Source: Gp6-AA40 sp963742105 (GTDB lineage: Bacteria; Acidobacteriota; Vicinamibacteria; Vicinamibacterales; UBA2999). From it: a stretch of 64,000 nt of DNA. Below are positions 1-9,267 of the stretch, one piece after another. The position numbers were made by a program, and so were the translations under genes. Below the pieces are notes generated by a model. The model saw nothing but the letters and a program-made list of their open reading frames with translations, did not search any database and had not been told where the DNA came from. How positions within the stretch are numbered: the first letter of the stretch is position 1; each line of letters opens with the position of its first letter. The stretch is from NCBI GenBank assembly GCA_963742105.1, contig CAVUKN010000005.1, forward strand, positions 806,001 through 870,000, read 5' to 3'.

Positions 1-1
1 C

Positions 2-2368
2 GGCGGCAACACATTTGCCGGTGTGGCCTTCTACAGCGGCACCAACTCGCATTTCCAGTCGGACAATGTCGACGACGCGCTGCGCGCCGTGGGCATCACC
101 GAACCGCCCGCGGTCCGAAAGAACTGGGATGGCAGCGGCAGTGCCGGCGGTCCCATCGTCCGTGATCGCATCTGGTTCTTCGGTAGCGCGCGGACGTACG
201 GCCTGGCGCAAGTCGTCGAAGGTGCACATCCGAACAAGAACGTTGGCGATGCGACCCAATGGGTGTACGTCCCCGATACCGATGTCGAGGTTCGCCGCGT
301 CGAATCCAAACTTGATTTGTCCGTACGCATCACGGGGCAGGTCACTCCCAAAAACCGCCTGTCTTTTTCTCACCAGTGGCAGGACCGCTGCTTCGGATCG
401 TCGCTCACGTTGAATGGCAATGACTGCCGGGCGCGGACGGCTGACTGGATCGGAATGGGCAGCGCGACGACGGCGCCGGAAGCCGGTCCCGGGTACAGCG
501 GCGATCCCTCAACGCTGACGCAGGGCACGTGGACGTCGACGGTCTCCAATCGGATGCTGGTCGACGCTGCGGTGTCGCGATTCGTGTACGGCATCGTCGG
601 CAGCGGCCAGGTTCCGGAAGATGCCGTGATGAACATTCCCGGCGTCACCGAGCGGTCGAACATCTACGGCCGAACGGGTTTTTCCTATCGGGCACCGTTC
701 ACCTTTTCGAAGTACGACAACGTGCCGTGGAATTGGCGCGCATCGGCGTCGTACGTGACCGGTGCACACAACGTGAAGATTGGCTATCAGGGCGCCTATC
801 AGATGTACGACCGGCGTACCTTTGCCAACCAGACGCAGCTGCGCTACGTCTTCAACAACGCGGTTCCGACCGGCGTCAGCTACTTCGTCACGCCGTACTT
901 CGATTTCAGCGACCGCACCGAGGTGAACTCGCTCTACATACAGGATCAGTGGACGCTCGGCCGCCTGACGGTGCAGGGAGCCCTACGGTACGACCACGTG
1001 ACGAGCTGGGCACCCGGCGACAAGCAGGGCTACAGCGGTACATCGCCGTTCAACCCACAACCCATCACGTTCGAGACGACGACGAGTGTGAGCGGATACA
1101 ACGACCTCGATCCGCGCGTCGGGATCGCGTATGACGTGTTCGGGACCGGCAAGACAGCCCTCAAGGTCAACGCCGGCAGGTACCTGGCGGCGGCGACGGC
1201 CGACGGAATCTATTCTGCGAACAACCCGGCGCTCAAATTGGTCACGCAGGTAGGGGGCAATGGCCGCGGGTGGACGGACAATGGCAACTACGTCGTCGAT
1301 TGCGACCTGCTGAATCCCGCACAGCAAGACTTCCGGGCATCGGGAGGCGACCTCTGCGCGGCGTTGACCGGATCCAACCTGAATTTCGGCAACCTCAACC
1401 CGACGCTGACAGTCATCGACCCTGAGATTCTGAGCGGCTGGGGTGTCCGTCCGTATAACTGGCAGTTCGGTGCATCCGTGCAGCAGCAGGTGCTGCCGCG
1501 CGTGTCCGTTGATGTCGGCTACAACCGCCGGTGGTGGGGCAACTTCTTTAGCACTGTCAACACGCTGGTCAACGCGAGCGATTATCAGGTCTGGAATGTG
1601 CCGGTGCCGAACGATCCGCGGCTGCCGGATGCCGGGTCCACGCAGTCGTTCGTGGCGATCACCTCCGAGGCATCTGCGCGCGGATCGCGCACGTTTCAGA
1701 CCAAGGAAACGGCTTACGCCCCTGCCCGGACGGCGTATTGGCACGGGATGGACTACACGGGAACCGCTCGGCTGACCAATGGCCTCACCCTGCAAGGCGG
1801 CGGGAGCACCGGTCGCGGCGTACGGAACACCTGCGAGCTCTGGAAGGTGCGCCCCGACCTCCAAGGGAGCAACCGGTCTGACGCGTGCGATGTGGTCGAG
1901 CCCTGGACGACTTCGATTCGCGGCCTTGCCTCGTACCGTCTCCCGAAGGCGGATGTGCTGATCAGTGCCACGGTGCGTTCAACGCGGACGAACGCGAGCG
2001 GCGACGTGGCGAGCAACGGATCCGCCCTTGACGCGAACTATCAGATGCCGAATACCTACGTGCAGACCCTGCTCGGACGTCTGCCCGCGGGAGCGACCGC
2101 GACGCAAACGACCACGGTGAACCTGAATACGCCCACGTCTCTCTACCCCTTGAGCCGCCGCACCCAGCTCGATATGCGGTTCGCGAAGATACTCAGGCTC
2201 GGCAAGCAGCGTTACGACCTGGGGATCGACCTCTACAACATGCTCAATTCGAACACGCCCACGGCGTACGACGAGACGTACGTGTATCCGGAGGGTTCGA
2301 CGTATCTGAACACAACGGCAATCACCGCGCCTCGACTCGTGCGGTTCAACGCGACGGTCACGTTCTGA
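2..2368 (+). CDS. TonB-dependent, Oar-like outer membrane receptor (5'-truncated by window edge)
   Basis: This is the C-terminal ~788 residues of a large outer membrane receptor. The reading frame is open to the left edge, so the start and the N-terminal carboxypeptidase-regulatory and most of the plug domain lie outside the window. The visible part starts with a plug-like segment (GGNTF) and then the alternating aromatic, Tyr/Asn/Asp-rich strands of a 22-strand barrel. It ends in the Phe-terminated strand RFNATVTF that the BAM machinery recognises. It is clearly paralogous to the complete receptor at 54707-57802: both share phrases such as VLPRVSVDV/VLPRVSADI, QLDMRFAKI and FGTGKTALK/FGSGKTALK. 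Such receptors in Acidobacteriota are thought to import large ligands with TonB-ExbBD energy; the ligand is unknown. Confidence 0.9.
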   Translation, partial: GGNTFAGVAFYSGTNSHFQSDNVDDALRAVGITEPPAVRKNWDGSGSAGGPIVRDRIWFFGSARTYGLAQVVEGAHPNKNVGDATQWVYVPDTDVEVRRVESKLDLSVRITGQVTPKNRLSFSHQWQDRCFGSSLTLNGNDCRARTADWIGMGSATTAPEAGPGYSGDPSTLTQGTWTSTVSNRMLVDAAVSRFVYGIVGSGQVPEDAVMNIPGVTERSNIYGRTGFSYRAPFTFSKYDNVPWNWRASASYVTGAHNVKIGYQGAYQMYDRRTFANQTQLRYVFNNAVPTGVSYFVTPYFDFSDRTEVNSLYIQDQWTLGRLTVQGALRYDHVTSWAPGDKQGYSGTSPFNPQPITFETTTSVSGYNDLDPRVGIAYDVFGTGKTALKVNAGRYLAAATADGIYSANNPALKLVTQVGGNGRGWTDNGNYVVDCDLLNPAQQDFRASGGDLCAALTGSNLNFGNLNPTLTVIDPEILSGWGVRPYNWQFGASVQQQVLPRVSVDVGYNRRWWGNFFSTVNTLVNASDYQVWNVPVPNDPRLPDAGSTQSFVAITSEASARGSRTFQTKETAYAPARTAYWHGMDYTGTARLTNGLTLQGGGSTGRGVRNTCELWKVRPDLQGSNRSDACDVVEPWTTSIRGLASYRLPKADVLISATVRSTRTNASGDVASNGSALDANYQMPNTYVQTLLGRLPAGATATQTTTVNLNTPTSLYPLSRRTQLDMRFAKILRLGKQRYDLGIDLYNMLNSNTPTAYDETYVYPEGSTYLNTTAITAPRLVRFNATVTF

Positions 2369-2679
2369 TATTCGCGGGCCGCATGACCGGAGTTCGTCGG
2401 GAGCGGGTCGCTCGAGCAACTTCTTTCGACGTCGCCTGACTGGGTCAGGCCGAGCGCGCGCATCCTCGGCTCAAAGCGGTGGGGCCCAGGCGTTGGTGTG
2501 AGAGCCTGCGGACTCTGCCACGTGAGGGGTACGAGCGTTCGTCGCGACTCCGTCCAGGATGTGCCGACCGGACTCGGGTCAGACATCGACCCCAGTTCGG
2601 CCGGGCGAAGCGCTTCGACTCTCGACGGTGATCAACTTGTGATCAATCGCTCGCCGCTCTTCCGAGAAAGACGATGCAC
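2369..2679. other. intergenic region without recognisable gene
   Basis: About 310 bases between two convergent genes. No frame gives a credible protein. A short inverted repeat (GATCA, 5-base gap, TGATC) lies near 2629-2643, but there is no T-run to make it a terminator. Confidence 0.5.
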
Positions 2680-4095
2680 CTACCGAACGGGCATCTGCGG
2701 CGCATCCGACGGATTGACGTAATGCGTGTCTGTCGGTCCGAGTCCCGTGATCTGCACGAGTACCGGCTCGGCGCCGGTGCGAGCAAAGTGATTCCCGCCG
2801 CCTGGTTCCGAGTACACGCTGCCAGGCGGCAAGCGCCTCAACGCGTTTGCATCGAATTGATCGCCGTACCCGAATTGCCACGTGCCTGACACGACGGTCG
2901 CCATCCGGTTGTCGCGATGGGAATGAGCCGGAATGGAGGTATTCGGCGGCACCGACAGGACGATCGTGTAAAAGCCAGGCTTCGACGGGTCGCCGGCCAG
3001 GACTGTCGTGCTCACGCCGGAGAGGAACGAACTGCCGACTTGTTCTGTGCCTGTCTGATTCGCGCGGACTTCATCGGGCGTCAGACGCATCTGCGGGAGC
3101 GTGGACGTCGACGCGGGCGTGGTTGGCTGTGCGCTCGCTGGCGAGGCTGTCATTGTCGCCGGCGATGAATTCAGAAACTCGACGAGCGCGTCCATCGTCG
3201 CTTGCGGGTTTTCCTCCATCACCCAATGGCCGGTGTTGGGCAGCGTCACCGATCGGGCATTCGTCGCCACGAGCTGCACCTGCCGGCCAAGCGCCACGCC
3301 ATTGGCCTTCTCTCCGCCGATCGACAGCACGGGCATGGTGAGTTTCGTTTGTGAGAGGCGCGCGAAATCCATGGCGGCGTGCTGAAACGACACGAAGTAT
3401 GCCCACCCGGCCCGCATCCGCCCCGGGCGGGCATACGCCGCCGCGTAGGCCTGGCGATCGGCCTCGGGGAGCGACCGACTCTTATCAGCGGCGAAGTTGT
3501 TCCAGAAGTGCTCGAAGTACGTCCGCTCACGACCGCGAACAATGGCTTCAGGCGTGGGGCCATTGAAGCGGAAGTGCCAGATCGCGGGACTGTTGTAGAT
3601 CGCCTCCCAGCCATCGACCCCGGGCAGAAACGCGTCCATGAGCACGAGTCGATCGACGTCGTCTGGAAACTGGGCGGCGTACGCGTAGGCGACCATCAAC
3701 CCGATGTCGTGTCCGACGACGGCCGCCTTGTTCACGCCGAGGCTCTTCACGAGCGCATGCATGCGGACGGCGGCCTGTGTCATGTCCAGCCCGTCGGACG
3801 GAATCGCCGATCCGCCGATCCCGGGCAGATCGGGGGCAATCACGGTGTGCGTCTCCGCCAGGCGCGGTATCAGTGGCCGCCACATGCGCGATGTTTCGGC
3901 ATAGCCGTGGAGCAGGACGATCGCCGGGCCGTGGCCGGCTGAGAGGTACTGCAACTCGAGTCCATCGACGATCGCCGTGCGGGTCGCCACGGCGAGATTG
4001 TCCGATGCAGGCCGCTGCCCGGCCCCCGGGGAAGACGTCTGTGAGACCAACGCAAGTACTGCGACACCACAATAGACGCGCCAGTGACCGATCAT
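2680..4095 (-). CDS. secreted alpha/beta hydrolase (epoxide-hydrolase-like) fused to a C-terminal cupin
   Basis: The 471-residue protein has an N-terminal hydrophobic export segment (about 1-25). An alpha/beta-hydrolase domain (about 40-310) follows, with oxyanion motif HGY (63-65), nucleophile-elbow motif GHDIG (Asp130 as nucleophile) and a catalytic His in NTGHW (His290). An Asp nucleophile is typical of the epoxide hydrolase/haloalkane dehalogenase group, not of esterases. After a Ser/Thr/Pro linker (about 310-335) comes a cupin domain (about 355-455) with the metal-type motif HSHR (391-394) and a late His in GGGNHF. AGGAGG lies six bases before the ATG, so the start is well supported. The two-domain fusion is unusual. 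The substrate cannot be told from sequence. Transcription is convergent with the receptor and codirectional with the damaged lipase upstream. Confidence 0.85.
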   Translation of the reverse strand: MIGHWRVYCGVAVLALVSQTSSPGAGQRPASDNLAVATRTAIVDGLELQYLSAGHGPAIVLLHGYAETSRMWRPLIPRLAETHTVIAPDLPGIGGSAIPSDGLDMTQAAVRMHALVKSLGVNKAAVVGHDIGLMVAYAYAAQFPDDVDRLVLMDAFLPGVDGWEAIYNSPAIWHFRFNGPTPEAIVRGRERTYFEHFWNNFAADKSRSLPEADRQAYAAAYARPGRMRAGWAYFVSFQHAAMDFARLSQTKLTMPVLSIGGEKANGVALGRQVQLVATNARSVTLPNTGHWVMEENPQATMDALVEFLNSSPATMTASPASAQPTTPASTSTLPQMRLTPDEVRANQTGTEQVGSSFLSGVSTTVLAGDPSKPGFYTIVLSVPPNTSIPAHSHRDNRMATVVSGTWQFGYGDQFDANALRRLPPGSVYSEPGGGNHFARTGAEPVLVQITGLGPTDTHYVNPSDAPQMPVR

Positions 4096-4103
4096 GAGTC
4101 CTC

Positions 4104-4974
4104 CTAACGAACGCTGACGGTTCTTGATTTACCACTCGCGCTCGTCGTGAGCCTGGCCCCGGTCCACGTCGTGATGTCGGCCATCACCTCCTGCTTGTCG
4201 ATGTCATTGAGGAGATCGTGAACATGGCCGTCGTAGAACTTCAACGTCTTGTCGGTTGACCCGACGTTGTCGAAAAAGGTCTGGCTGCCGGTTGGTTTCG
4301 CGGCTTTGTCGGCCGTCCCGTGGAGAATCAGCACAGGGAGGGTGATCCGGCTGAACTCCTGCGTTGAGACGCTCGTCAGCGAGCACCAATTGCGCCACGG
4401 TCTTCGTAGGTTGTGTTTCGTGCGCAATCAATGGGTCCGCATTCATCGCGGCCACGACGTTTGGATCACGGGAAAAATCTTCATTCTTGAGATGCAGCAC
4501 GTGCGCATGCGGTGCGAGGTGGCTCAGACCTTTCAGCACGGCAAGGGCAAAATCGGGCGCCGGCAGCCGAAACGCGAAGCTCTCGCAGATCAGGCCGCTC
4601 AGCTGCTGCTGATGGTCGAGCGTGTAGAGGCAGGCGACGATGCCACCGGCGCTGTGGCCGAGCAGGAACACCGGCAGGCCTGGCTCCCGCGATTTCACGA
4701 GCGTGACGAATGAGGCCACGTCGGCGACGTAGTCGGCGAACGTCTCCACGAAGAATCGCTCGCCGTCGGATTGGCCGCGGCCTCTGAGATCGAGGGCGTA
4801 GACGGCGAGACCGGCGCCGGCGAGTTGCCCGGCCGCCCATGCGTAGTACCCGCTGTGCGCGTTGAAGCCATGAACGATCACGACGACGCCGCGTGTGTCC
4901 GTTGCGGGGCGCCATGAGCGGTAGAAGATGCCCAAGCCGTCTCCTGTCTTGAATCGTTCTTCTCGCATAGTCAT
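4104..4974 (-). pseudogene. alpha/beta hydrolase of the monoacylglycerol lipase (lysophospholipase) family, frameshifted
   Basis: Two overlapping frames together make one ~285-residue serine hydrolase. Frame one (from ATG 4974, with AGGAG upstream) gives the N-terminal ~210 residues: HGFN oxyanion motif, DLRGRGQSDG and the nucleophile elbow GHSAG (Ser108). It runs on to ADERL and then turns to nonsense. The second frame, open from 4427 to 4104, supplies EFSRITLPVLILHGTADK with the acid Asp, and the DGHVHDLLND stretch with the catalytic His. The frames must switch at about 4355-4375, so one base is lost or gained there. Apart from the shift the gene looks freshly intact, so a sequencing error is a real alternative to a pseudogene. 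It lies 8 bases upstream of the hydrolase-cupin gene on the same strand, suggesting an operon. Confidence 0.75.
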
Positions 4975-5070
4975 GGATCTCCTGTACGCAGCATTCGTGG
5001 CCGCCGCTCAGTTGTTGGCACTGTAGTGGCGGTTTGGCGAGTGCGCCTGCCCCCTTGGAGGCCGGTACGG

Positions 5071-5088
5071 CTCCCTCTTTGGAGGGAG
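5071..5088. other. short perfect hairpin downstream of the receiver-only regulator
   Basis: A 7-bp perfect inverted repeat (CTCCCTC / GAGGGAG) with a four-base loop lies about 45 bases 3' of the receiver gene on the minus strand. There is no following T-run on either strand, so calling it a terminator would be a guess. Confidence 0.3.
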
Positions 5089-5131
5089 GGACGGAGCGCA
5101 ACGCGATCGGTGTGTGTCGGTCGCCGGCTGG

Positions 5132-5584
5132 CTACGGCTGGGTATCGGCGGTCGGTGTCGGCGGTGCCGCTGGTGGAAGGCACGTGCGGCCGGCATGCAC
5201 GCTGCGAATGCAATCGAGCAGGTCCTCCCGCCCCGCATCTTTCAGCAGATATCCCTTCGCGCCAGCGGTCATGGCGCGCGACATGTCGTGATCGGAGTCA
5301 AACGTCGTCAGCACGACGATTCGAGCCGATGCATCGACGGCGCAGATACCCATCATGGCGCCGACGCCGTCCAGCCCCGGCATTCGCAAGTCCATTAACG
5401 TCACGTCGGGACGATGATCACGCCATCGCGCGATGGCGTCGGCGCCCGTCGCCGCTTCGGCAACGACGACCATATCGGTCTGGCGGCCAATGATTGCGGC
5501 CAGGCCTTCGCGAACGGTCACATGATCGTCCGCAATCAGGATACGGATCCTGGGTGGCGCTCCGATGGTCGGCGCCTCAGTCAT
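5132..5584 (-). CDS. receiver-only response regulator of NarL type (no DNA-binding domain)
   Basis: The 150-residue protein is a phosphoacceptor domain: acidic pair Asp19-Asp20, phospho-site Asp65 in LMDLRMP, VVLTTFD switch segment and GYLLKD with the conserved Lys. It stops shortly after the VHAGR segment that in NarL/FixJ proteins leads into the LuxR-type helix-turn-helix. Instead there is a Pro/Ala/Thr-rich tail of about 12 residues and a stop. No helix-turn-helix is found in any frame of the 150 bases downstream. It may be a phosphate sink or protein-interaction output, or a gene shortened by deletion. Its ATG overlaps the stop of the upstream kinase (ATGA), so the two are translationally coupled. 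Confidence 0.85.
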   Translation of the reverse strand: MTEAPTIGAPPRIRILIADDHVTVREGLAAIIGRQTDMVVVAEAATGADAIARWRDHRPDVTLMDLRMPGLDGVGAMMGICAVDASARIVVLTTFDSDHDMSRAMTAGAKGYLLKDAGREDLLDCIRSVHAGRTCLPPAAPPTPTADTQP

Positions 5585-7314
5585 ACCGTTTCGATCCTGC
5601 CAGGATCCAGGGCAGGCAGGATCACGACGATCGAGGTGCCGTCACCTTCGGCACTGCGAACGGTGAGTTGGCCGCCCATCGCCTGCACACGCTCCTTGAT
5701 GCCCAACAGTCCGTACCCCTGGCCAATACGCGAGGGCTCGAAGCCACGGCCGTCGTCACGCATGTCCAGACGCACTTCGTCAGGAGCGAAGATCAATCGT
5801 GCCGTGAGGCGACTCGCGTTGGCGTGCCGGATCGTGTTCGTCAGCACCTCTTGACCGATGCGGAACACGTGTTCTTCCATGTCAAGCGGCAGCGGTCGGG
5901 ACTGGCCCAACACGTCGAACGCCGGGGTGAGGCCGGTGCCCTGGGTCATTGTCTTGAAAAGGCTTTCCAGCGCGTGGCCCAGACCGACGTCGTCGAGCAC
6001 TCGAGGTCGCAGGGCCTGAACGGAGCGGCGCGCCTCCTTGAGGCTGTCTCGGGCCAGATCGCGCGCGCGTACCAGATGCTTGCCGGCTTCGTCGTGCAGT
6101 CCACGGCTGCTGGCGTCTTCCGCCGCTTCAAGCTGCACAATCACGCCGGTGAAGCCTTGTGCCAGCGTGTCGTGCATGTCGCGCGCCATGCGGTTGCGCT
6201 CGTCGATCACCGCCGCGTGTCGGCTTTGCGCCGACAGACGGGTGAATTGAATCATCAGCATCGCCTGATTCGCGAGCGCCTGAGCCAGCTCCATTTCCTC
6301 GGCACGAAACGTCCGGTGTTCGACAAAGCGAAGGCCTATGGCACCTTCGAGACGGCCGGTAATCGACATCGGGATGAGCAGCACGGTCACGATGCCCATC
6401 GGCAGCAGCCGATCGCGCAGCGCAAAGGCCGGCACGGTGCGAATGTCCTCGATCAGGCTTGGCTTGCCGACCCGGAAGAATTCCGGCCACGGCCAGGTGT
6501 CGGCCATCGGTAGCCAACGGTCCAGACCCGCGAATCTCGGATCGGTGCTGAGCACAAGGTGGCCGTCCTCGAACGCGTAGGCGAGACCGATCATGTCTCT
6601 GGCGCGGTCGCGGCGCCACACGCTGCAGCTATGGGCGCCGAACTGCGACGTCATGATGCGCAGGATGTGGCCGACCAGTCGCTCGGGGGAAGGCTCCGTC
6701 GCCAGCGCATCCACCGTACTCTTGAGCGCGTCCACCTGGCCGCGCGAGACTTGCTCCGACGCGCGCAGTCCCTCTTCGCCTTGCTTGCGGTCGGTGATGT
6801 CCATGACGGTCCCGAGCATGCGCTTGGGGCGACCCGCCGTCGTTCGATAGATGCTGCCGCGCGCATCCAGCCAATGCACGCTGCCATCGGGCCAGACAGC
6901 ACGGAACTCCGAGGCCCAGTCCTCCGACGCGGCAATTGCGCCGCGCAGACTGGCTTCGACACGCACGCGATCGTCGGGGTGCAGATGCTGAATAAACACG
7001 GAGATGCCCCAGTCCGCTTCGGGAATGGGCTCGCGATATCCGAAGCACTGGTCGTGGCGCAGCGAGCGGCGGGAGGTATCTGTGTCAAGATCGAGGTCCC
7101 AATCGCCGATCCGCGCAGATTTCAGGGTGAACTCGAGCGCCGCTTTGGTTTCGCGGAGCGCCTCTTCGCCGATATGGCGCAGCCGATCATTCTCCTCGGC
7201 GAGTTGCGCTGAATGGCGCTGGCATTCCTCCAGCTGCTGTCGACACGCCGCCAGTTCGGCCCGCAGGGACGCCGCGGTTCCAGTCGGGTTCTCTGAACTC
7301 TCACGGATGGTCAT
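5581..7314 (-). CDS. NarL-family sensor histidine kinase with PAS and GAF domains
   Basis: Predicted cytosolic kinase of about 577 residues from ATG 7314. An upstream frame extension to 7455 exists but would run into the divergent gene, so the inner start is preferred. Order: short coiled coil (AELAACRQQLEECQ), PAS fold with PAC-type end (TVMDITDRKQ), a GAF-like domain with Trp-rich core, then a HisKA_3 dimerisation domain with phospho-His in ARDMHDTLAQG, and an ATPase domain with N-box (EVLTNTIRHAN), G1 box DDGRGF and GYGLLGIKERV. It lacks transmembrane segments, so it should sense a cytosolic or diffusible signal. It is translationally coupled to the receiver-only regulator. It is divergent from a full NarL regulator at 7408, so either or both receivers may be its partners. 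Confidence 0.9.
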   Translation of the reverse strand: MTIRESSENPTGTAASLRAELAACRQQLEECQRHSAQLAEENDRLRHIGEEALRETKAALEFTLKSARIGDWDLDLDTDTSRRSLRHDQCFGYREPIPEADWGISVFIQHLHPDDRVRVEASLRGAIAASEDWASEFRAVWPDGSVHWLDARGSIYRTTAGRPKRMLGTVMDITDRKQGEEGLRASEQVSRGQVDALKSTVDALATEPSPERLVGHILRIMTSQFGAHSCSVWRRDRARDMIGLAYAFEDGHLVLSTDPRFAGLDRWLPMADTWPWPEFFRVGKPSLIEDIRTVPAFALRDRLLPMGIVTVLLIPMSITGRLEGAIGLRFVEHRTFRAEEMELAQALANQAMLMIQFTRLSAQSRHAAVIDERNRMARDMHDTLAQGFTGVIVQLEAAEDASSRGLHDEAGKHLVRARDLARDSLKEARRSVQALRPRVLDDVGLGHALESLFKTMTQGTGLTPAFDVLGQSRPLPLDMEEHVFRIGQEVLTNTIRHANASRLTARLIFAPDEVRLDMRDDGRGFEPSRIGQGYGLLGIKERVQAMGGQLTVRSAEGDGTSIVVILPALDPGRIETV

Positions 7315-7407
7315 GCCGTTCCCGTCGTCACCGTCGGACTCTAGCACTCTGTCCAGGCGATCGCCATAATAGGAACGACTAAGAGCTCTCACGCCGAGAG
7401 CCAGGCG

Positions 7408-8040
7408 ATGGCTGGCAATAACTCCCACATCCGCATTTTGATCGTTGACGATCATCCGCTGCTGCGCGACGGCATCGCAGCCGTCGTCGCCGCGCAGTCA
7501 GACATGACCGTGGCGGGTGAGGCGAGCAATGGCGCCGAAGCCATCGAACGATTTCGATCCGTTCGGCCGGATGTGACGTTGATGGACCTGCAGATGCCGG
7601 AGATGCAGGGCACGGATGCCATTCGCGCGATCCGCGATGAATTCCCGCTCGCCCGGATTGTCGTCTTGACCACGTTCGACGGGGACGTCGAGGCGCAGCG
7701 CGCGCTCGAGGCGGGCGCCTCAGGCTATCTGTTGAAGAGCACCCCGCGAAATCTTCTATTGGAAGCCATTCGGAGCGTGCATGCCGGGCGTCGCCACATT
7801 CCGCCGACCGTCGCCATGGACATCGCCGAACACCGCGGCGATGACGAACTGACGGAGCGAGAGGTTGAGGTATTGCAGCAGGTCGCCGCGGGTCGCTCGA
7901 ACAAGATCGCCGCCGACGAACTGCGAATTTCAGAACAAACGGTCAAGACGCACATGAAGAGCATCCTCGCCAAGCTGGCAGCGAGTGATCGCACGCACGC
8001 GGTGACGATCGCGACGAAACGTGGCATCCTCCGGCGCTGA
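7408..8040 (+). CDS. NarL/FixJ-family response regulator with LuxR-type helix-turn-helix
   Basis: The 210-residue protein has a receiver domain (about 8-125; Asp14/Asp15 acidic pair, phospho-site Asp60 in LMDLQMP, Lys in GYLLKS). A LuxR/GerE DNA-binding domain follows (about 145-208), with ELTEREVEVLQQVAAG and SEQTVKTHMKSILAKL. It is a full-length member of the family and transcribes away from the PAS/GAF kinase, with roughly 93 bases between the two starts. That arrangement suggests the kinase phosphorylates this regulator, which may control the shared divergent promoter. A weak GAGAG precedes the ATG. Confidence 0.92.
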   Translation: MAGNNSHIRILIVDDHPLLRDGIAAVVAAQSDMTVAGEASNGAEAIERFRSVRPDVTLMDLQMPEMQGTDAIRAIRDEFPLARIVVLTTFDGDVEAQRALEAGASGYLLKSTPRNLLLEAIRSVHAGRRHIPPTVAMDIAEHRGDDELTEREVEVLQQVAAGRSNKIAADELRISEQTVKTHMKSILAKLAASDRTHAVTIATKRGILRR

Positions 8041-8218
8041 CACCGGGCAGAGGCGTTCACGCCTTCGTGACGACAGCGCCGCCCCCATTTGCGCGTTTGG
8101 CACTCTGACGATGGAGTTGATCACGTAGTTCAGCCGCTGCTCCGGCGGTCGCTTCAGGCGAAGGGCCCCGAGGACGGCCGCTGACTCGCCGTGCTGTGCG
8201 TTGAAGAAAAGGATTTGC

Positions 8219-9154
8219 ATGATCACTATCCTCGGAGCCGGCGGCGCTATCGGGAATGAGCTCGCCAAACTACTCGCGGGACGAAATCAGCCGCTGCGCC
8301 TTGTCGGCCGCAATCCGAAGGCGACTCCTGGCGCGACTGAAATACTCACGGCCGATCTCACGGACAAAGATCAGACTATTCGCGCCGTCGCAGGCTCGAG
8401 CGTCGTGCATCTACTCGTCGGCCTCAAGTACGATCGCAATGTGTGGCAGGAAGTGTGGCCACGGGTCATGAGCAACACGATCGAAGCCTGCAAACGCGCC
8501 CGAGCAAAACTCCTCTTCTTTGACAACGTGTACATGTATGGGAAGGTCACCGGTCCCATGACCGAGGAGACGCCCTTCAATCCATGCAGCAAGAAAGGGG
8601 AAATCCGCGCGAAGATTGCCAGCTCACTCGTCAATGAGTGGAAGTCAGGCAGTCTCGTCGCCATGATTGCACGCGCCGCTGACTTCTACGGCCCCGACAC
8701 GCGGAACGGTGTCCCAAATCTTCTTGTCTTCGATCCCTTTGCCAAGAAGAAGAGAGCCTCATGGCTGGTAAACGATTCAGTTCCGCATTCCTTCACCTAC
8801 ACGCCGGACGCGGCGCTAAGCCTGGTGCAGCTTGCCGAACGAGCGACTGCCTGGAATCAAACGTGGCATGTTGCCACCGCGTCCAATCCGCTTACAGGAA
8901 AAGAGTTCGTCGCCCGTGCCGCGAACGAATTTGGCGTTGCGCCAAAATATCGTGTTCTGAGCAGGCCGGTACTTCGGATGGCAGGATGGTTCGATCCCGT
9001 CGTTGCGGAATCCTACGAGATGCTTTACCAGAGCGATTCGCCGTACCTCTTTGACTCCAGCAAGTTCGCCAAAGAGTTTGGCTTCGCCGGCACGCCGTAC
9101 GCTGACGGCATCCGAACGACCGCCTCCTCCTTCAAACGAACAGGGCTTCTGTAA
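8219..9154 (+). CDS. NAD(P)-dependent epimerase/dehydratase-like (atypical SDR) protein
   Basis: A 311-residue atypical short-chain dehydrogenase. A Rossmann motif sits at the very N terminus (ITILGAGGAIGNELA). A catalytic-type tyrosine may be in DNVYMYGK (YxxxK-like order is not exact), and ADFYGPDTRNG is a typical NDP-sugar epimerase loop. AAAAGGA seven bases before ATG 8219 fixes the start; a TTG six codons upstream is in frame but has no ribosome site. No sugar-nucleotide genes are adjacent, so the substrate is unknown. The preceding ~180 bases hold no gene. Confidence 0.82.
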   Translation: MITILGAGGAIGNELAKLLAGRNQPLRLVGRNPKATPGATEILTADLTDKDQTIRAVAGSSVVHLLVGLKYDRNVWQEVWPRVMSNTIEACKRARAKLLFFDNVYMYGKVTGPMTEETPFNPCSKKGEIRAKIASSLVNEWKSGSLVAMIARAADFYGPDTRNGVPNLLVFDPFAKKKRASWLVNDSVPHSFTYTPDAALSLVQLAERATAWNQTWHVATASNPLTGKEFVARAANEFGVAPKYRVLSRPVLRMAGWFDPVVAESYEMLYQSDSPYLFDSSKFAKEFGFAGTPYADGIRTTASSFKRTGLL

Positions 9155-9267
9155 CACCCCTGGTTGAGGAGCGTCGGCCTTCACGATGGTCGGGCCGCCC
9201 ACTGCTCGAGCGTCCCTTGCTTCGCTTCGATCTTGGGCAGACGCTGCTGGTCGAGTACCTCCGACCC

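Noticed and set aside
8041..8218. Minus-strand peptide MQILFFNAQHGESAAV and following residues
   Set aside because: Overlaps the start of the epimerase gene, has no ribosome site and no recognised family.
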